64,000 nucleotides of DNA from the NCBI GenBank assembly GCA_029948255.1, contig JALIZF010001286.1, positions 124,001 to 188,000 of the forward strand, given 5' to 3'. Under the pieces are notes generated by a model that was not told the origin of the DNA, did not search any database, and worked only from the letters and a program-made list of their open reading frames with translations. The stretch is from Telmatactis stephensoni. Lineage: Eukaryota; Cnidaria; Anthozoa; Actiniaria; Isophelliidae. This document shows, in pieces, positions 44,023 through 56,116 of this stretch. Made by a program: the position numbers and the translations under genes. How positions within the stretch are numbered: position 1 is the first letter of the stretch; each line of letters starts with the position of its first letter.

Positions 44023-47000
44023 CTTTCCTATGGCAAATGCTGTTCTATTGATGGTGAATTTTCCTCTTGGTTGGTTCTGAAAAACAAAAATCTGTAAGAC
44101 ACAACAACCTACAGCAAAATCAAAGGTCTTTTGAGAATAACACTTTACATTATCTGTACCTTGTTTGTTTGTTGTGGCCGTGATGACATATTTGCAACTG
44201 AGACTCTAAGTTCATTGACAGGTCCACTAGTTTGCCTTCTAAAGTTAGCCTTTCTCTGCCCTTGTCTTTGTTGTGGCTGGTTTAGGCCTTGTCTGATAAG
44301 AAAGATCAGAGGGAAGTTGAAATTAAAATTCAAGATCACTATGATAAAGGCAATGACATATTTCTTGCTCGAAAGGGTATGAAGTACTGACTTGCTGTAA
44401 GGCATTTTAGATAGTGTGTGTTGCATAGTAAAATTTCATATGAAGGGCTTCAGATAAAAATGGTCTAAGTGACTTTTTTTGAACATGTTAATTTACTCAA
44501 ATGGTATGCACAAGTTGGTATCAATAGCTTTTTCTTCTAAGCCAATTAATATCAAAATCATGTCATTTTGGAAAACATCACTTAGATAATTTTCATTGGC
44601 ATCCCGTCAATTATGTACGAATATTTACCTGTTCCTGTTTCTGCGATTTACATTTCCACCTCCAGCACCCTGAGACTAAAGTAGGAAATAAAAAGGAAAC
44701 CCTGATTAGACAAAATACAAGACTCTTTCTTTTTGACTTTTTTTAGACATGGATTGGTCAAAGATAAGTTCTATTAATCAGACGAACTCTCTAATAGAGT
44801 AGATTTTGTATGACTGTGAAAACAGCACCACACGGTCATGGCATGGTTATGGCAAGAATCTTGAATGTTTTATTGACATCATGGCACTGACACAGTCACG
44901 GCAGGGCGCGGTCTGTTTCACACTCATGCAAAATCTACTCTATCACAGTAAGAAAAATAAGGAGCTACATTTATGCTGTAGTATTATGTTGTTGAATACC
45001 TGAATGCCTCGCTGTCTGTCAATGATATTCTGTCTTGCATCTCTTCTTCTGTTCTGCTGGTTTTGTCTGTTTTGGTTTTGATTTCCTTGGGCTTTTTTAA
45101 TTCGATTGACCATCTGTTTACCCTGTCAAAAACAGTGTGTCAGAAACATAAACTGAGAAGCTATTAGCACCTTTAAAGTGGGACGATGATGAAATTTGAA
45201 AATGACTTGAAACTCGGTTGAACTTATCTATATGGCTCCTATAATCACACAGCAACATATTTTATTTAGATTCAAAAGAGACAAATCAAGATTATCAAGT
45301 ATATTAGCATCTCAATTGTGAGTAAATGACATCATTTTCTCAAACCTATTGTTCTCTTGGCTTTTAAATCCAAATTTCTTGGTGATAATGAGCTTAAAAT
45401 GCAAAATTTTTGGGAAAGTAATTCTTCATATGCACTTATTGTTGTCATAGAGTTACTTCAACTAGGAATAATCCATTTCCAATTTTAACCGATTTTGATC
45501 ATTGTCCCCATTTAAGAGCAAACATTCATAAAAAATAAATACTGTTCAAACTCAGGGTAAAAGTGTGTACTCACGGCACTTTTGAGGCCTTGTCTGTTTC
45601 TTATTCTATTAGCTAGTACTCTTGTCCTCCCAGTTCCTCCAGCCTGGCGGTTTCCTCCTTGGTTTGTGAGTGCTCCTCGATTCTTGTTTGCACCTTGTCT
45701 TTGGTTCTGGTTCTTCTGTCCTTGACCTCTTTGGTTCTGTTTCTGCTGTCCTTGACCTCTATTTTGTTTCTGCTGTCCTTGACCTCGTTGGTTTTGTTTC
45801 TGCTGCCCTTGACCTCTTCTTGCTCCTACAGCTTTCCCTTTACCTGCATTTCTTTTATTTTGTTGCTGCTTGGCTCCTTTTGTTTGTTGTTGTTGTTTGT
45901 TTTGTCCCTGTGGTTTCTTCTGCTGTCTCTTTTTGAGCATTTCTTTTCTTTTTGCCTTTCTCTCATCTTTAATTATTTCATCTACAAATATAGTTCAACA
46001 AAACAAAAAATTTACATACATATAGTATATAAATTATACGCAAGATATATATTCTCAGAGGCATAGCATTCTTACACACACACACACCTTTACAGGTGTT
46101 CATTTGAAATAGAAAATAATGGACAAACAATTAAGCTTTATGTTCATTCTCAATTGAGTGCGTGACACATTTGTGCTTGCTGAAATCTGTTTAAGTATGT
46201 ATATATCAGAAAAAGTCTACATTACACTCCTGATTCTATTGATCATGTACATAAATATCAGAGTACCACTCACAAATAAAAAAATTGTGTCATGGACACT
46301 TATAACTTGAACTCTGTGAGGAACAACACCTAAGGCAGAAACCTCCTGTGATTCAACAATAACACTATTTGTCTATACCTCAATACTCTCTAAGGAAAGT
46401 TTCCATGATTGTACAATTGAACCTCCCATAAGTGGACTCAGGACCAGAACTACAGTGTCTGCTAATGAGTGGTGCCTGCTTATGAGAGGTTAATTTGGAG
46501 AGGGAACCAAAAGTTGCTGTCCACTTAGGGGAGGGGTGTGTTTTCAGGAGGTGTCTGCTACTTGAGGTTCAAATGTACTTATTAAAACATTTGGTTTATA
46601 AAATGAATAATGTTCCATGGTTAGTGGACGATTTGAAAATACAAAATGACATTGCACAAAGTTAGGACTGAGAAAGCTTGGTAGCATTTGAGTGGTGTTG
46701 ACCCTAAATTTCTTGTATCCTATAATCATCCTTTGTAAAAAATTAATACCTTAAAATTTGTAAATACAGCAGATTTTGTTTGACTGGGAAAATGGAACAG
46801 TCACTGCACAGTACAGTTATGGCAGGAATTTTGAATATTTTCATGACACTGACACAGCCAGAGTACAGTGCGGTAAGTTTCCCACTCATACAAAAACCAC
46901 TCTATCAGATCTCATTATCATTAATTGCATGACTTGCCGATAAACAGGTATTTTGTTTTACAAATTTTGGTTTCTATGAATATATTCAACCCTAGCTATA

Positions 47001-48105
47001 CAAAACTAGGAAAACAAAGAACAATATTAATTCAATTTTCCAGTGAATTGGTACATAGTTTATAAGAGGCATCAATTCATGCAATTTCTTTCTATGATAC
47101 TCTTTAAGTAAAATTTTCTATTTTATTTGCCAGGTCAGGTAGCCCTCCTTATCAGGTTTTTAACTCAAGATCCATCTCTTCTCTGTAGCACTTAATTATA
47201 ACAATTATTGTTTACTGATAATAATTGATGACTACTTGCTTAGTGCTATTAATATTAAACTCACATGTCCATTGTAAATGTAACTATGGAATCAGTTGTT
47301 TGATTGTGTTAATCTTGGGTTAAAATATCTAGTTTTCAGAAGATCAAATACTGGGTTAGGTTTCCTGTGCTAGTGTTAATCGTCTAGTCAACACTCGAAC
47401 CCTCACCTTTCAAGACTACTATATGACCTTTAATAATTTAACCTATTAGAATTGAAATGTAATTTGTTGCAATTTAGAGTTGATTATATAACTTTGAACT
47501 CAGCAACACTTATACAAATTACTTATCAATGACACTCAAAGTACTTCCATAAACCTTGATCACAGACAAAAAAAAACAAGATGTTACCTTATCAAATGTA
47601 TTCACCGACAAAAAAAAAAAAAAAGAAAAATTGATCACTGGTGGTCTTTAGTTACAAAAGAAACCAAAACACCAATAAACAGAGTCATTAATGAACCCCA
47701 TCATATATATATACTCTACTTATAAACTTAAAAATTAAAATTGCAGAAAAGGATGTTGCAGAAATGTTCTGATCTTAAAGCTTCAGATCTGCGTTACTCA
47801 TAATAGAACCGTTGTTGTATTAAAATATATTTGGCTTGTAACTTAAGTTACTATTCACTGGTAGTCAACTTTAAAAAGGTCGACCACACGACAATCTAAT
47901 ACTTTAAATTCCCGGTCATTTCAATAAACAATTTCGATAAATTTGCAACTTTACACGAAAATCCAAACTTCGGCAAATAATGTGAAAGCTCAAATTTTAG
48001 CAAGCTGTAATGACGCCGATAATAAAGATGTCAATATTCTTACGATTCTACTGTAGTAAATTAGTATTTTTGCTTACCTAGTGATTTATCGATGATGCTA
48101 GTCAT
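44023..48105 (-). CDS. Arg/Gln/Asn-rich protein with UAP56-binding-like N-terminus (mRNA-export adaptor candidate; 3' end unresolved)
   Basis: Six exons join in frame: 48105-48078, 45981-45575, 45122-45000, 44669-44629, 44292-44160 and 44076-44023, 262 codons so far. The last ends at a donor (gtaagt), so at least one more exon is missing. The N-terminus MTSIIDKSLDEIIKDERKAK resembles the UAP56-binding motif of ALYREF and UIF (core sLDdIIK), and is split by a phase-1 intron after SL. Exon 2 is basic and low-complexity, with about four imperfect RGQGQQKQNQ repeats. Later exons give more R/Q/N-rich sequence, then the better conserved-looking PVNELRVSVANM and RGKFTINRTAFAIGK. These faintly recall the UIF (FYTTD1) C-terminal half. 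No RRM is seen, which argues against ALYREF. The identification is inference. Two miniature elements lie in introns. Confidence 0.68.
44795..44942. mobile_element. Palindromic miniature element, TAGAGCAGATTT family, copy 2
   Basis: The ends tagagtagattttgtatgac and catgcaaaatctactcta are inverted. The core has cacggtcatggcatgg / gacacagtcacggc. It lies in an intron of the UBM-like gene. Confidence 0.8.
46417..46572. mobile_element. Degenerate TIR element, about 156 bp
   Basis: The ends ttgaacctcccataagtgga and gtctgctacttgaggttcaa are approximate inverted repeats around ggacc/ggtgcctgctta motifs. It lies in intron 1 of the UBM-like gene. It resembles the 25571-25730 element in style but not clearly in sequence. 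Confidence 0.6.
46765..46904. mobile_element. Palindromic miniature element, TAGAGCAGATTT family, copy 3
   Basis: agcagattttgtttgactgg to ccactcatacaaaaaccact is a more diverged copy of the 31485 and 44795 elements, sharing ttatggcaggaattttga. It lies in intron 1 of the UBM-like gene. Confidence 0.7.
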
Positions 48106-48296
48106 GATGGATAGTGAAATCGCAGAAGGAAGACGAGAAGAAGACGTGGAAAAGCCAACAACAATTCAATCGTTTTTTAACTGAACTGAAGAAAATGGAC
48201 GCGTCTTCGTTTTGTACTACGCGCAGCCTCGATATGACGCTACCACAGGAAACCCGCTAGTTGCAATAGTTTACAAAGTGGCCCGCCGTCCAAGGA

Positions 48297-48298
<2 letters not shown>

Positions 48299-48329
<31 letters not shown>

Positions 48330-48460
48330 TCATTTATATAGCGCCTATCCAAAATCTGCTCTAGGCGCTTTACAAAACATATACTGAACATGCATGGTAG
48401 ACTGTGAGCATAGGATGGCGCCTTGGGCTGCCGCTACACAGTCCGTACCATAAAAATTAA
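48299..48460 (-). mobile_element. (ATT)n-tailed short retroelement-like repeat, copy 1
   Basis: Read on the minus strand it runs from tggtacggactgtgtagcgg to aggcgctatataaatgatca and an (ATT)n tail. It is essentially identical to 63105-63245 over about 140 bp. The aaagcgc ... ggcgctatataaat end with a trinucleotide tail is typical of invertebrate SINE 3' ends. No tRNA head is visible, so it is probably 5'-truncated or a variant. Confidence 0.75.
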
Positions 48461-49302
48461 TTTTAAAATAGTCACTACAAATTACTGCACCACAAATTAC
48501 TATACTACAAATTACTGTTTAAAATTACAATCAAAACACAATAAAATAAAAGTTCACTAATGCATGATGGCCGTTGGCTCAGTGAAGCTCATCCGCCCTT
48601 TGACAGGTCTTGTTTTTATTCCTGCTGGGTGTCATGCCACCCTCCTCACCAGAAAGAATCTGGTGGGGGAGCCGGTTTAGACGCCGACATAATTGGACGG
48701 CCGAACTCTGGATTTCATCCAGGGGGAGCGGGGAGGCCTTATCTTTTTATATACAAATTTTGACAAAAAGTACCCTTTTAAAATCCATTTATATACCTTT
48801 GACGAAAACTCTTTTATATGTATTTCGGCGTGTACTGAAAACAACGCCATAGTCAGAGCAAAGAGTGCTAACAATTAAACATTTCTAATGTTTAAAACTA
48901 TCATTTACGTACGTATGCGTTTCGACATGAGTAATACACTTCGATAAAAATAGATATAAACATAAAAACGGAAATTATTCCTTTTCGGCGGAGCATCCAC
49001 GTATAGTCTATTATAGGGTGATAGGGAGTACTCCTACCCCCTCCCCCTTATTATTCATGTAGTCTTAAATTATTTTTTATGTCACGAATCCTTGACTGTT
49101 GTTTCTTGCAGTCTAATCAGTGCTGTTCAGTTCTAGCCATTGCAAAGTATTGACAAAGGTTTTAGTAGCTAATGAGGCACATGCTCTGAATAGCTGATGT
49201 GAAAATTACACTTCAATGACTTTGAAGAAAGTTTCAAAACGTTCAATTTAAACACTTTTTTGTATATTTTAATAACACTTTTGGTTTATTAGACACCTTA
49301 AC

Positions 49303-49604
49303 TCATATCAAACATATTGTGTTCGTTCGTGCGGGCTTCCTGTGTTTCTACTATTGGGTTTCCTGTTTACCGAAAAGCTAGGTTTCTAAGCTAATTTCAA
49401 GATGGTGGACAATGTGATGTGTTTCATCGCTACAATATCTGCAAGTTTTGATGGAATTTTGACAGTTTGAGGCTCCAAATTGCAGGAAATCAACAAAAAC
49501 AAATCTACGTTACTTCCAAATAAGGTAATGTTTGCCTAGATATGGAATAGACTTAATTCATGGCCGTGCGAACGACACATTTTTATAGAGATATGTTTGA
49601 TATG
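49303..49604. mobile_element. Palindromic element sharing its core with 4180-4605
   Basis: The ends catatcaaacatat and atatgtttgatatg are inverted. The interior (cgggcttcctgtgtttctac through tggccgtgcgaacgaca) matches the 4.2-kb element closely, but the termini differ. Confidence 0.78.
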
Positions 49605-50843
49605 CAAAGACCCGCGAGTTGGGTGTTGTGTGCACTATCCTAATGGTGTGATTCGAGCCCCCTATTTACTGCATTTTATGAAAGTTTTAAAAGCCTTTAA
49701 TGTACGCATGCGTAAAACTCAACAAGCGGAAACTAGCGAGCGAACTAGCCAAAAATACTACTGTACATAAAGCCGAACAGTTAAATTACTGACTTCTCGA
49801 GCATTTGACATATTTTACTCCGAGACTTGGCCATTGCCGTAAGTATTTAGGTCTTTATATGTAAATATTCTTATATTTCTATATTTTATATTACATTTTT
49901 ATGATTTTATATTGTTCTATCAAATCATTACATACATACGGGTTACCATGAGATGCGCACGCACCGCCGCGAATCAGTGCATGTGTTTGCCGTGACTAGG
50001 GCGGACGTGTTTAAGTTGCTCTCGACGAAAGATTCGCAAGATATCAAGTATCAGAGAAAAGGTAAGAAAACATTTGTTGTTTGTTAGAAATTCAGTCGAC
50101 TGACATGAACGTGTCCTGTTGGTAGATTATGAACTCAAATTCCATCGGTTTAACCGTGGAATAGCGATTGTACCAGCGATGGTAGTCGCTCAGCTCACTT
50201 TCGAGTACGATGTACCGAAACTTAATAGCATGGGACGTGTCCCGGCTAATATATAAAACGACTTTTACTATTTATAGTTGTCGTTGTGAGCAAAACCGCA
50301 TAAAGACTTACAGAGATAAGCTTTTAACTCTGTAGAACTGAGCACATCTCAGTTGTAAAGAGTGCTAAGATTTCCATCGGAAACTCTTGTAACTGCCTTG
50401 TACCCACGGTCTTTCGATTATAATTGTGGGCAATACACTGCACAAATGTCTATATTATTAAAACAGCTTGGTATGGAGCTTCAGGGCAAATCGTTTTAAG
50501 CCATAGTTGTTACACAAACTCGTTATGATAATGTGTTCCGAGTCAACACTCTAATTCTATATGGAATTGCATGATTGTACTTTATCATGCAATTTGCAGA
50601 ACGAATGCATATAATTGTGGCAGTGAATTAAAAAAAAACGAACAATATTCGGCTGCTAAAGGGGTCATGATTTCCTCCTAGTGTCCAACATGAAAACTGA
50701 ATTGATAAATTCGGTTGTCGTCAATCCAGTAGGTGAAATGAATGGACACAAACTCACCAAAACAATGGGGTGTTAAGTGACGGCGCTATAAATGCTAATG
50801 CCAACGGAGTATAGATCAGTACTTTGATGCAACGTATTTCTCG

Positions 50844-50940
50844 GGTGTTCACATGGCACTAGGATCATCCTAGCACTAGGATCATCCTAGCAGGCGGATC
50901 ATCCTACCTGCTATACATTTATTGCATTCTGTTTTCTGCT
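50844..50940. mobile_element. Half copy of the ATCATCCTAGCA element
   Basis: gtgttcacatggcactagga through ttattgcattctgttt matches the left half of the complete palindrome at 56117-56314. The right half is missing. Confidence 0.7.
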
Positions 50941-51550
50941 GGATGGCTCGAATATGTCATTTAACTTGGTACAATAAATATCATTTTGGTCGATGACACA
51001 AGTTAAGTGGTATCAGTGGAATTGTGTATCTCACTGGTGTTCCACATGTCCAATCTAAGAAATCAATATTATTCTCACCCACCCCGAGTATGAGTACTTA
51101 GAGTTTGGGTTGCTCTACATGGACAAGAGCAGAAAACAATTACTATACCTCTGAGTCTCTCGAGAATTTACGCAAGCAGTAATCTCGGGCAATAAGACAC
51201 ACCATGACTTTTCCTGATTGGAAAATTCTGCACTAATTCCCTGGGAGGTAGATGGGCTATTAAACTAGCTATTAAACTCTAGTAATCCCAGAGTTATTGC
51301 ACAGTCTGTACAACAGTGGTGACATACTAAAACTTGGTAGTATCTCGCCGCATTAGGCAAAAATGTATCGCTCCTGCTCCTGCTTTTAGTTGATATGTAC
51401 GATGACCAACTATGGGAACCAGACAAATGGGAAACAGCCCTTAGCGTCCGTTACGTAAAGAAGTCTTTAGCACAAATCTGCATGACTCTAGAGTTCTAGT
51501 CTGCCGACTGTCTGGTTTGTCAATCATCATTGGTGGGCCTTAGTGGCCTC

Positions 51551-51804
51551 TAGCCTGCGTAGCGGCGTAAGGGGAGGGTAAGACAGGGGATTATCTTTCA
51601 AACAAAACAATAGACGCGACTAGTTGACAGGCGTTTAACCAATGGGAATTTTACGTCCAGAATGTGGACGTAAAATATGAGGAATGTGGGGGTTTCATTG
51701 TAGGCGTTCCCTCCCCTTCCTCTCCCCAGTTCCCCCTCTTCCCCCTCCCCCTCCCCCCTCCCCCTCCCCAATCCCTTACGCCGCTACGCGGCCACAACGC
51801 AGGA
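51551..51804. mobile_element. Palindromic element with TAGCCTGCGTAGCGGC ends
   Basis: tagcctgcgtagcggcgtaa and ttacgccgctacgcggcc ... gcagga pair across about 250 bp. The inner aatgggaattttacgtccag is followed by its local inverse. A half copy is at 59152-59210. Confidence 0.75.
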
Positions 51805-52137
51805 TAAGTGGCCTCATGTATTTTTGATAACTTGGGCTCCACTGCCAGGAAAAGAAATTGAAAGATATAGCTCTCACATTAGTGCATAAAAGAGGAAGAA
51901 GATAAAATAAATAAATAGAGTGAATGCATGGATGAATGATGGATGCACTGGGTAGATGAATGAATAGATGAAAAATTCCCAGCTAATTCAATTTTAACTC
52001 TGTCTGACAACCAAATAACGTTTGTTTATTTCAGACTGATCTTTGTACATACGTTAATTTAATTACACTAAATCGTTATTTCAAGTAGCTGTATATCTCT
52101 GAAAGCCTAAAAATTGTTGGTACTTCATATAAACCCT

Positions 52138-52425
52138 TAAGACGCTGTTACACGCTGAAACTTTTATCTGAAAGTTGTCTCGATCGCCGATGGGAGATGA
52201 GTTCCACAAGGGGTGTTACACGCTGAAATTTCGTCCTGAAACTTGTTCGCGACATACGTTTCTGTTGCAGGATTAGAAAGTAGTTCTACTTTTCGTGAAA
52301 TCGTCCCGGGGAAAGTTTCAGCTACATGACCATGTTACACGGTGTAACGGCGTTGTGAAACTTGTCTCGCAAAGGCGATTGAGGCAAGTTTCAGAGGAAA
52401 CTTACAGCGTGTATATAACTGCGCC
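52138..52425 (+). repeat. Dispersed repeat with 'acaagtttcag' ends, copy 2
   Basis: It contains gttacacgctgaaacttt, gaaacttgttcgcgacatac and gacatacgtttctgttgcag in the inverse order of 11320-11515. A partial third copy is at 59042-59150. Confidence 0.65.
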
Positions 52426-52547
52426 TTTAGAATCAAGAGTTTGAGCTATGCAAGCGCTTATTGACATTAGTGGCTATCAAGCACATAGTAGACACAGTGA
52501 GATACAACTGAGAACAACAATATTTTCTGATCTGGCATCTTTCAATT

Positions 52548-52835
52548 TCAACTGATAAACGGTTTTAGTTGATTCAAGTAGGAGAATTCTGTCAGACGCT
52601 TCGGTTGTAATATTGCGAACGTAATAGTTGAGATGTCGTCAACTTGCGGGATGGTCTCATGAGTCTCATTTCCCGTGAATTCTATGATGAATTGGTAATT
52701 GCTGGCGGTCTGCGGCTTTTGGGCGGAGGAAGAAATTTCTTTCATTTCTTCCTCCGCCCAGCAACGCAGACTAAGTTCAGTATCAACCATATGAGTAATG
52801 TTCTTAAACAAGTTACACGTATGAAACCTTAGCAT
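52548..52835 (-). CDS. Hypothetical 95-aa protein or terminal exon
   Basis: An ATG-initiated frame of 95 codons (MLRFHTCNLFKNITHMVDTE ... LNQLKPFIS). It is acidic with balanced composition, unlike the repeat-derived frames. No signal peptide or known domain is visible. It contains a palindrome (52722-52760) that encodes AEEEMKEISSSAQ. It lies downstream of the granulin gene on the same strand and might instead be an exon of something larger, since a weak acceptor (cttgtttaag) precedes NITH. Confidence 0.35.
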   Translation of the reverse strand: MLRFHTCNLFKNITHMVDTELSLRCWAEEEMKEISSSAQKPQTASNYQFIIEFTGNETHETIPQVDDISTITFAILQPKRLTEFSYLNQLKPFIS

Positions 52836-52913
52836 AAAATTGTTTTATCGAGGATTTGATAAAAGATAAGGAAGTACTTTTCATAATCGGTAGTCTACGT
52901 GGCTAGAGTGCTT

Positions 52914-53048
52914 ACAATATATCCGTGAAAAACTTTGTAAGAAATTGCACTAATTTGCACTAATTAAACAAGAGAAAACAAAGGATTTCGCGCTATTTAG
53001 TACAATTTAGTTCGCTAACTTTTTCACGGATATATTGTAAGCACTCTA
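52914..53048. mobile_element. Intact 135-bp TAGAGTGCTTACAATATATCC element
   Basis: The perfect ends tagagtgcttacaatatatc and gatatattgtaagcactcta include TA dinucleotides at the borders, as expected of Tc1/mariner-type miniature elements. It is the reference for the interrupted copy at 39046-39494. Confidence 0.87.
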
Positions 53049-53298
53049 CTTGAAAACAACTACTGATAACACTAACCCTAACACCCGTTTTTTCTCTATG
53101 TCTTTTAGTGTGAAGTGTTTTTTTGTAATGTTTTCTTTTCTTGAATTTTTCATTTCCATAAGCAAGTCGACTATAAATCAGTATCATTTTTGTGTGTGGT
53201 TTGAAGAATTTATGTAGTCTTTTATGCCGTAATTACGATTACAACAGTTTGACTGGATCATTACTTGTTACCATGGCAACACCATAGAATGGAGCGTC

Positions 53299-53304
53299 TT
53301 TATT
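53299..53304 (-). terminator. AATAAA overlapping the granulin stop codon
   Basis: The minus strand reads gtgAAATAAAga: the TAA stop is embedded in the hexamer. If used, the 3' UTR would be about 20 nt. Confidence 0.4.
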
Positions 53305-53533
53305 TCACGCATGTTTCATCTTTACCACACTTGTATCCCTCGGGACAGCAGTGTACATCATCTGCACAGCAGACTGCGTTCGGGGTGTCACAACAACCAT
53401 ATTCCTCTCCGTAAGCGAACTTGCAACAGGTACTACCACCGGGGCATTCTGAAACGCCATCAGGACAAAAAAAAGCATGGCTGTTTATCACTAGGGATAA
53501 TAGCACAGCACTTGCAATGACGAACCGATGCAT
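53300..53533 (-). CDS. Secreted single-domain granulin peptide
   Basis: 77 aa: a signal peptide (MHRFVIASAVLLSLVINSHA) followed by one complete granulin module with 12 cysteines in the canonical spacing (CPDG, CPGG, CC, CC, CC, HCCP, C, C). Progranulins carry several such modules; here there is one, so it is a short secreted granulin. Family role: growth-factor-like, lysosomal or defence functions; not assignable here. The ATG directly follows an acceptor (tttatttgtag), so a non-coding 5' exon is likely upstream. The polyadenylation hexamer AATAAA overlaps the stop codon (53299-53304). Confidence 0.85.
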   Translation of the reverse strand: MHRFVIASAVLLSLVINSHAFFCPDGVSECPGGSTCCKFAYGEEYGCCDTPNAVCCADDVHCCPEGYKCGKDETCVK

Positions 53534-53764
53534 CTACAAATAAACAAAATATGATGATTAGTAAAACAAAATCTCTCGAATAATATATAGTTATCGATAT
53601 CTTCAGTGCATTTCAGGATCATTATCACTCAATTATAAAATATTTGAGATACAACGCGCGTGCTGATTGGCTGGCTACCATGTTTATATCAGAGGACAGA
53701 GACATGGCTCGCTCATAAAACGTCGAAAATATTTTACAAAAGCAGTATAAAACGATTGCTTATT

Positions 53765-53945
53765 TCTCTGTACTGTGATATAAACACTCTGGAAGATGTA
53801 GAGCACTCGTACTGTGATATACACACTCTGGAAGATGTAGAGCACTCGAAAAGCAAGAGAAACACTCGGCTACGCCTCGTGTTCCTAAGCTTGCCTTTTT
53901 TCTTGCTCTACATCTTCCATCGTGTTTATATCACAGTACAGAGAC
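53765..53945. repeat. Inverted repeat with an internal 46-bp tandem duplication
   Basis: tctctgtactgtgatataaa and tttatatcacagtacagaga are inverted, with gaagatgtagagc / gctctacatcttc inside. The left arm contains two direct copies of a segment carrying gtactgtgatataaacactc (53770 and 53811). Confidence 0.75.
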
Positions 53946-55198
53946 ATGCGCGCGCGTTTTATATTCCTTAAATATAATTTCCTATTCCACTTTCCAAAGG
54001 CCATCTGTAAATGGTGGAATTCAAACCTTCCCCAACCAATAAATATCATGCTGGCGACAGGTCTGGTCTCAAGTATTATCTAAATCCTGAAAATCTTTCC
54101 AATTTAAAGTTCAAATGGCATTCCAATCGAAGAAGCTATAGAATATTGAACATACAAGGGGTGTCAATCGACAAGATTCACATATAATTTCTAGAGTCAA
54201 TATGCACTCATTCACATATTACTTAAAAACCATAGAAATAAAGTAAAATCGCACATGGTAACAACATACCTTTTATTCCAGTGTTTTGAGATGAGAGAAA
54301 ATTTGCAATAATCAGAATTGATAAGATAAAAAAGTGACAGATATAGATATAGTGTCAGGTATTTGATCAAGTGTTCCTGTGATCCACCTGTTACGAGTCA
54401 TCAGTTACCTAGCCCTCCTAGTGACTTTTGATTCTAAGGGTCAGTATTTCCTTTGAGAGGGGTGACGTGTACCCGCTTAGCGGATCCTTTATTAACTTCT
54501 TTTGTAATAAGCCCATTTTTGCCTGAATGCCCATTTCTGCAACGTTGTGTCCAACAGCAAATGGAGTTGCACTGTGTGTGTGTGTCCACTGCTAACAGTT
54601 GCGAGCATGAGTAGAATCGAAGCATTTTAGGAAAACTTTAGTCTCCTGACCTGTTGAAGTTTTGTGCACCCGCGCCGGATTACGACGGTGGTAGGAGAGT
54701 ATATAGCAAACGAAATCCCATGAAGGCTTGACATTGAGTCTGCTTCCAGCTACTTTACGCTTCTTTTGGCCATCATTAGTGCTTTCAATTCGCTTTAACC
54801 GCGAACCTCTTACCTTCTAACGTTCATTGTACACCTGTATTCATTAGGTAAAACAAGAGGTGAAAGGAGAACTGAAGGACTGTCAACATTCGTATGCCTG
54901 TGAAAATGGTACGGTCGAATTTCTGCGCCCGCGATCCTCTGCAGCCAACTCGCGAGCATGCTTAGGCCTGGAAGTCAGGCACATCAAATATTAAATTAGC
55001 TTAAAATGAGAAGTTTTAGGAATAATACTAAAGATTTGACTTTGTAACTTGGAGAAACGTAGAGACATTTTACGATTTAACGGGTTTGAAATGTTTTCGC
55101 TGTCACGTGGCCAACCATGTAGTACAGAAAATAGACAAAATACCGAACATTCAGTGCAAAATTGACCGTATAGAGACTCTAAGCAAAATGATAAAAAC

Positions 55199-55250
55199 AA
55201 TAATAATAATAATAATTTAATAATTTATATAGCGCCTGATCAATAAAATT
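55199..55250 (-). mobile_element. Truncated (ATT)n-tailed repeat
   Basis: The minus strand ends in aggcgctatataaattatta plus an (ATT)n tail, matching only the 3' end of the 48299 and 63105 copies. Confidence 0.55.
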
Positions 55251-56116
55251 ATCTCTTGCGCATGACAATTAATAAAACTAAAGATCAATGATAGTAAGAA
55301 ACATATATATGTGGATGTAAAAATATATATTAATCTTTGATTGCTCAAAGAGAATATAATTTAATAATAATTTAATAACTATAAAGACTTTAAATATAAT
55401 ATTTCCTGATTTAAAAAATATATAATAATAATAATAAAAACACTGTAATTGGACGAGTCTTGTGAACGGTTTTCAAAATCTTCCTAGTATGGTTGTCTAT
55501 CTTCGATAGTTAAAAAATATTTGGTTCTCACGTGACAAAACCACATATAAAAATTTGCATATTTCTGACATCACGTGACCTATTCTGCATTATAAAAGTT
55601 GGCCCAAAATGTCGAGTTTGTCAAAATACACTACTTATTTGGGAATCATTTAATATTTTTACTGTAGACGCAATCAAGGTGATCCTTTTCTTCCCAAGGC
55701 GTTGCGTGACGACACAAAGGAGCGGCTGCGTTTGCACGAAAACACCACCATTTTGTCCACTGGATAAGAATTCATCCAACGGATAGTGCTATCCACGCTC
55801 AGCCATGGCCAGGCTTTTTAAGGAAAATGTACTTTAGGCCATAAAGTCACTGACGAGAACGCTCGAGTTTCTTCCGGCAGTGAATGTTACGTTACTCCCA
55901 GGCTGTTGAGAGAGTATAAAATTGTCAATTTGAACACCCTAGACGCCTAGGAGTTTGGAGTCTCTAAGTAAATTTTATAAAAACGCTAAAAAATGTTTGC
56001 CTTTGGGAACTTTAATTAAAGTGTACGTGTTCAATCGTCAATATTAACCCTAGACACACAGGATTTTGGAGTACGTCTTGAATGTCAGACAGTAAATTTT
56101 ATAAAACACTAAGGGG

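Larger units (their letters stand above)
48106..52547. other. Repeat-rich intergenic region
   Basis: The promoter of the UBM-like gene should lie just above 48105. The rest holds an (ATT)n-tailed element, several palindromic elements (listed) and AT-rich unique DNA. A possible non-coding first exon ends at gagaaaag|gtaagaaaac (50061/50062), but nothing downstream supports it. No coding gene is recognised. Confidence 0.55.

Noticed and set aside
54847..54990. Open frame VKQEVKGELKDC after a tattcattag acceptor
   Set aside because: About 47 codons with no matching neighbour exon; chance cannot be excluded.
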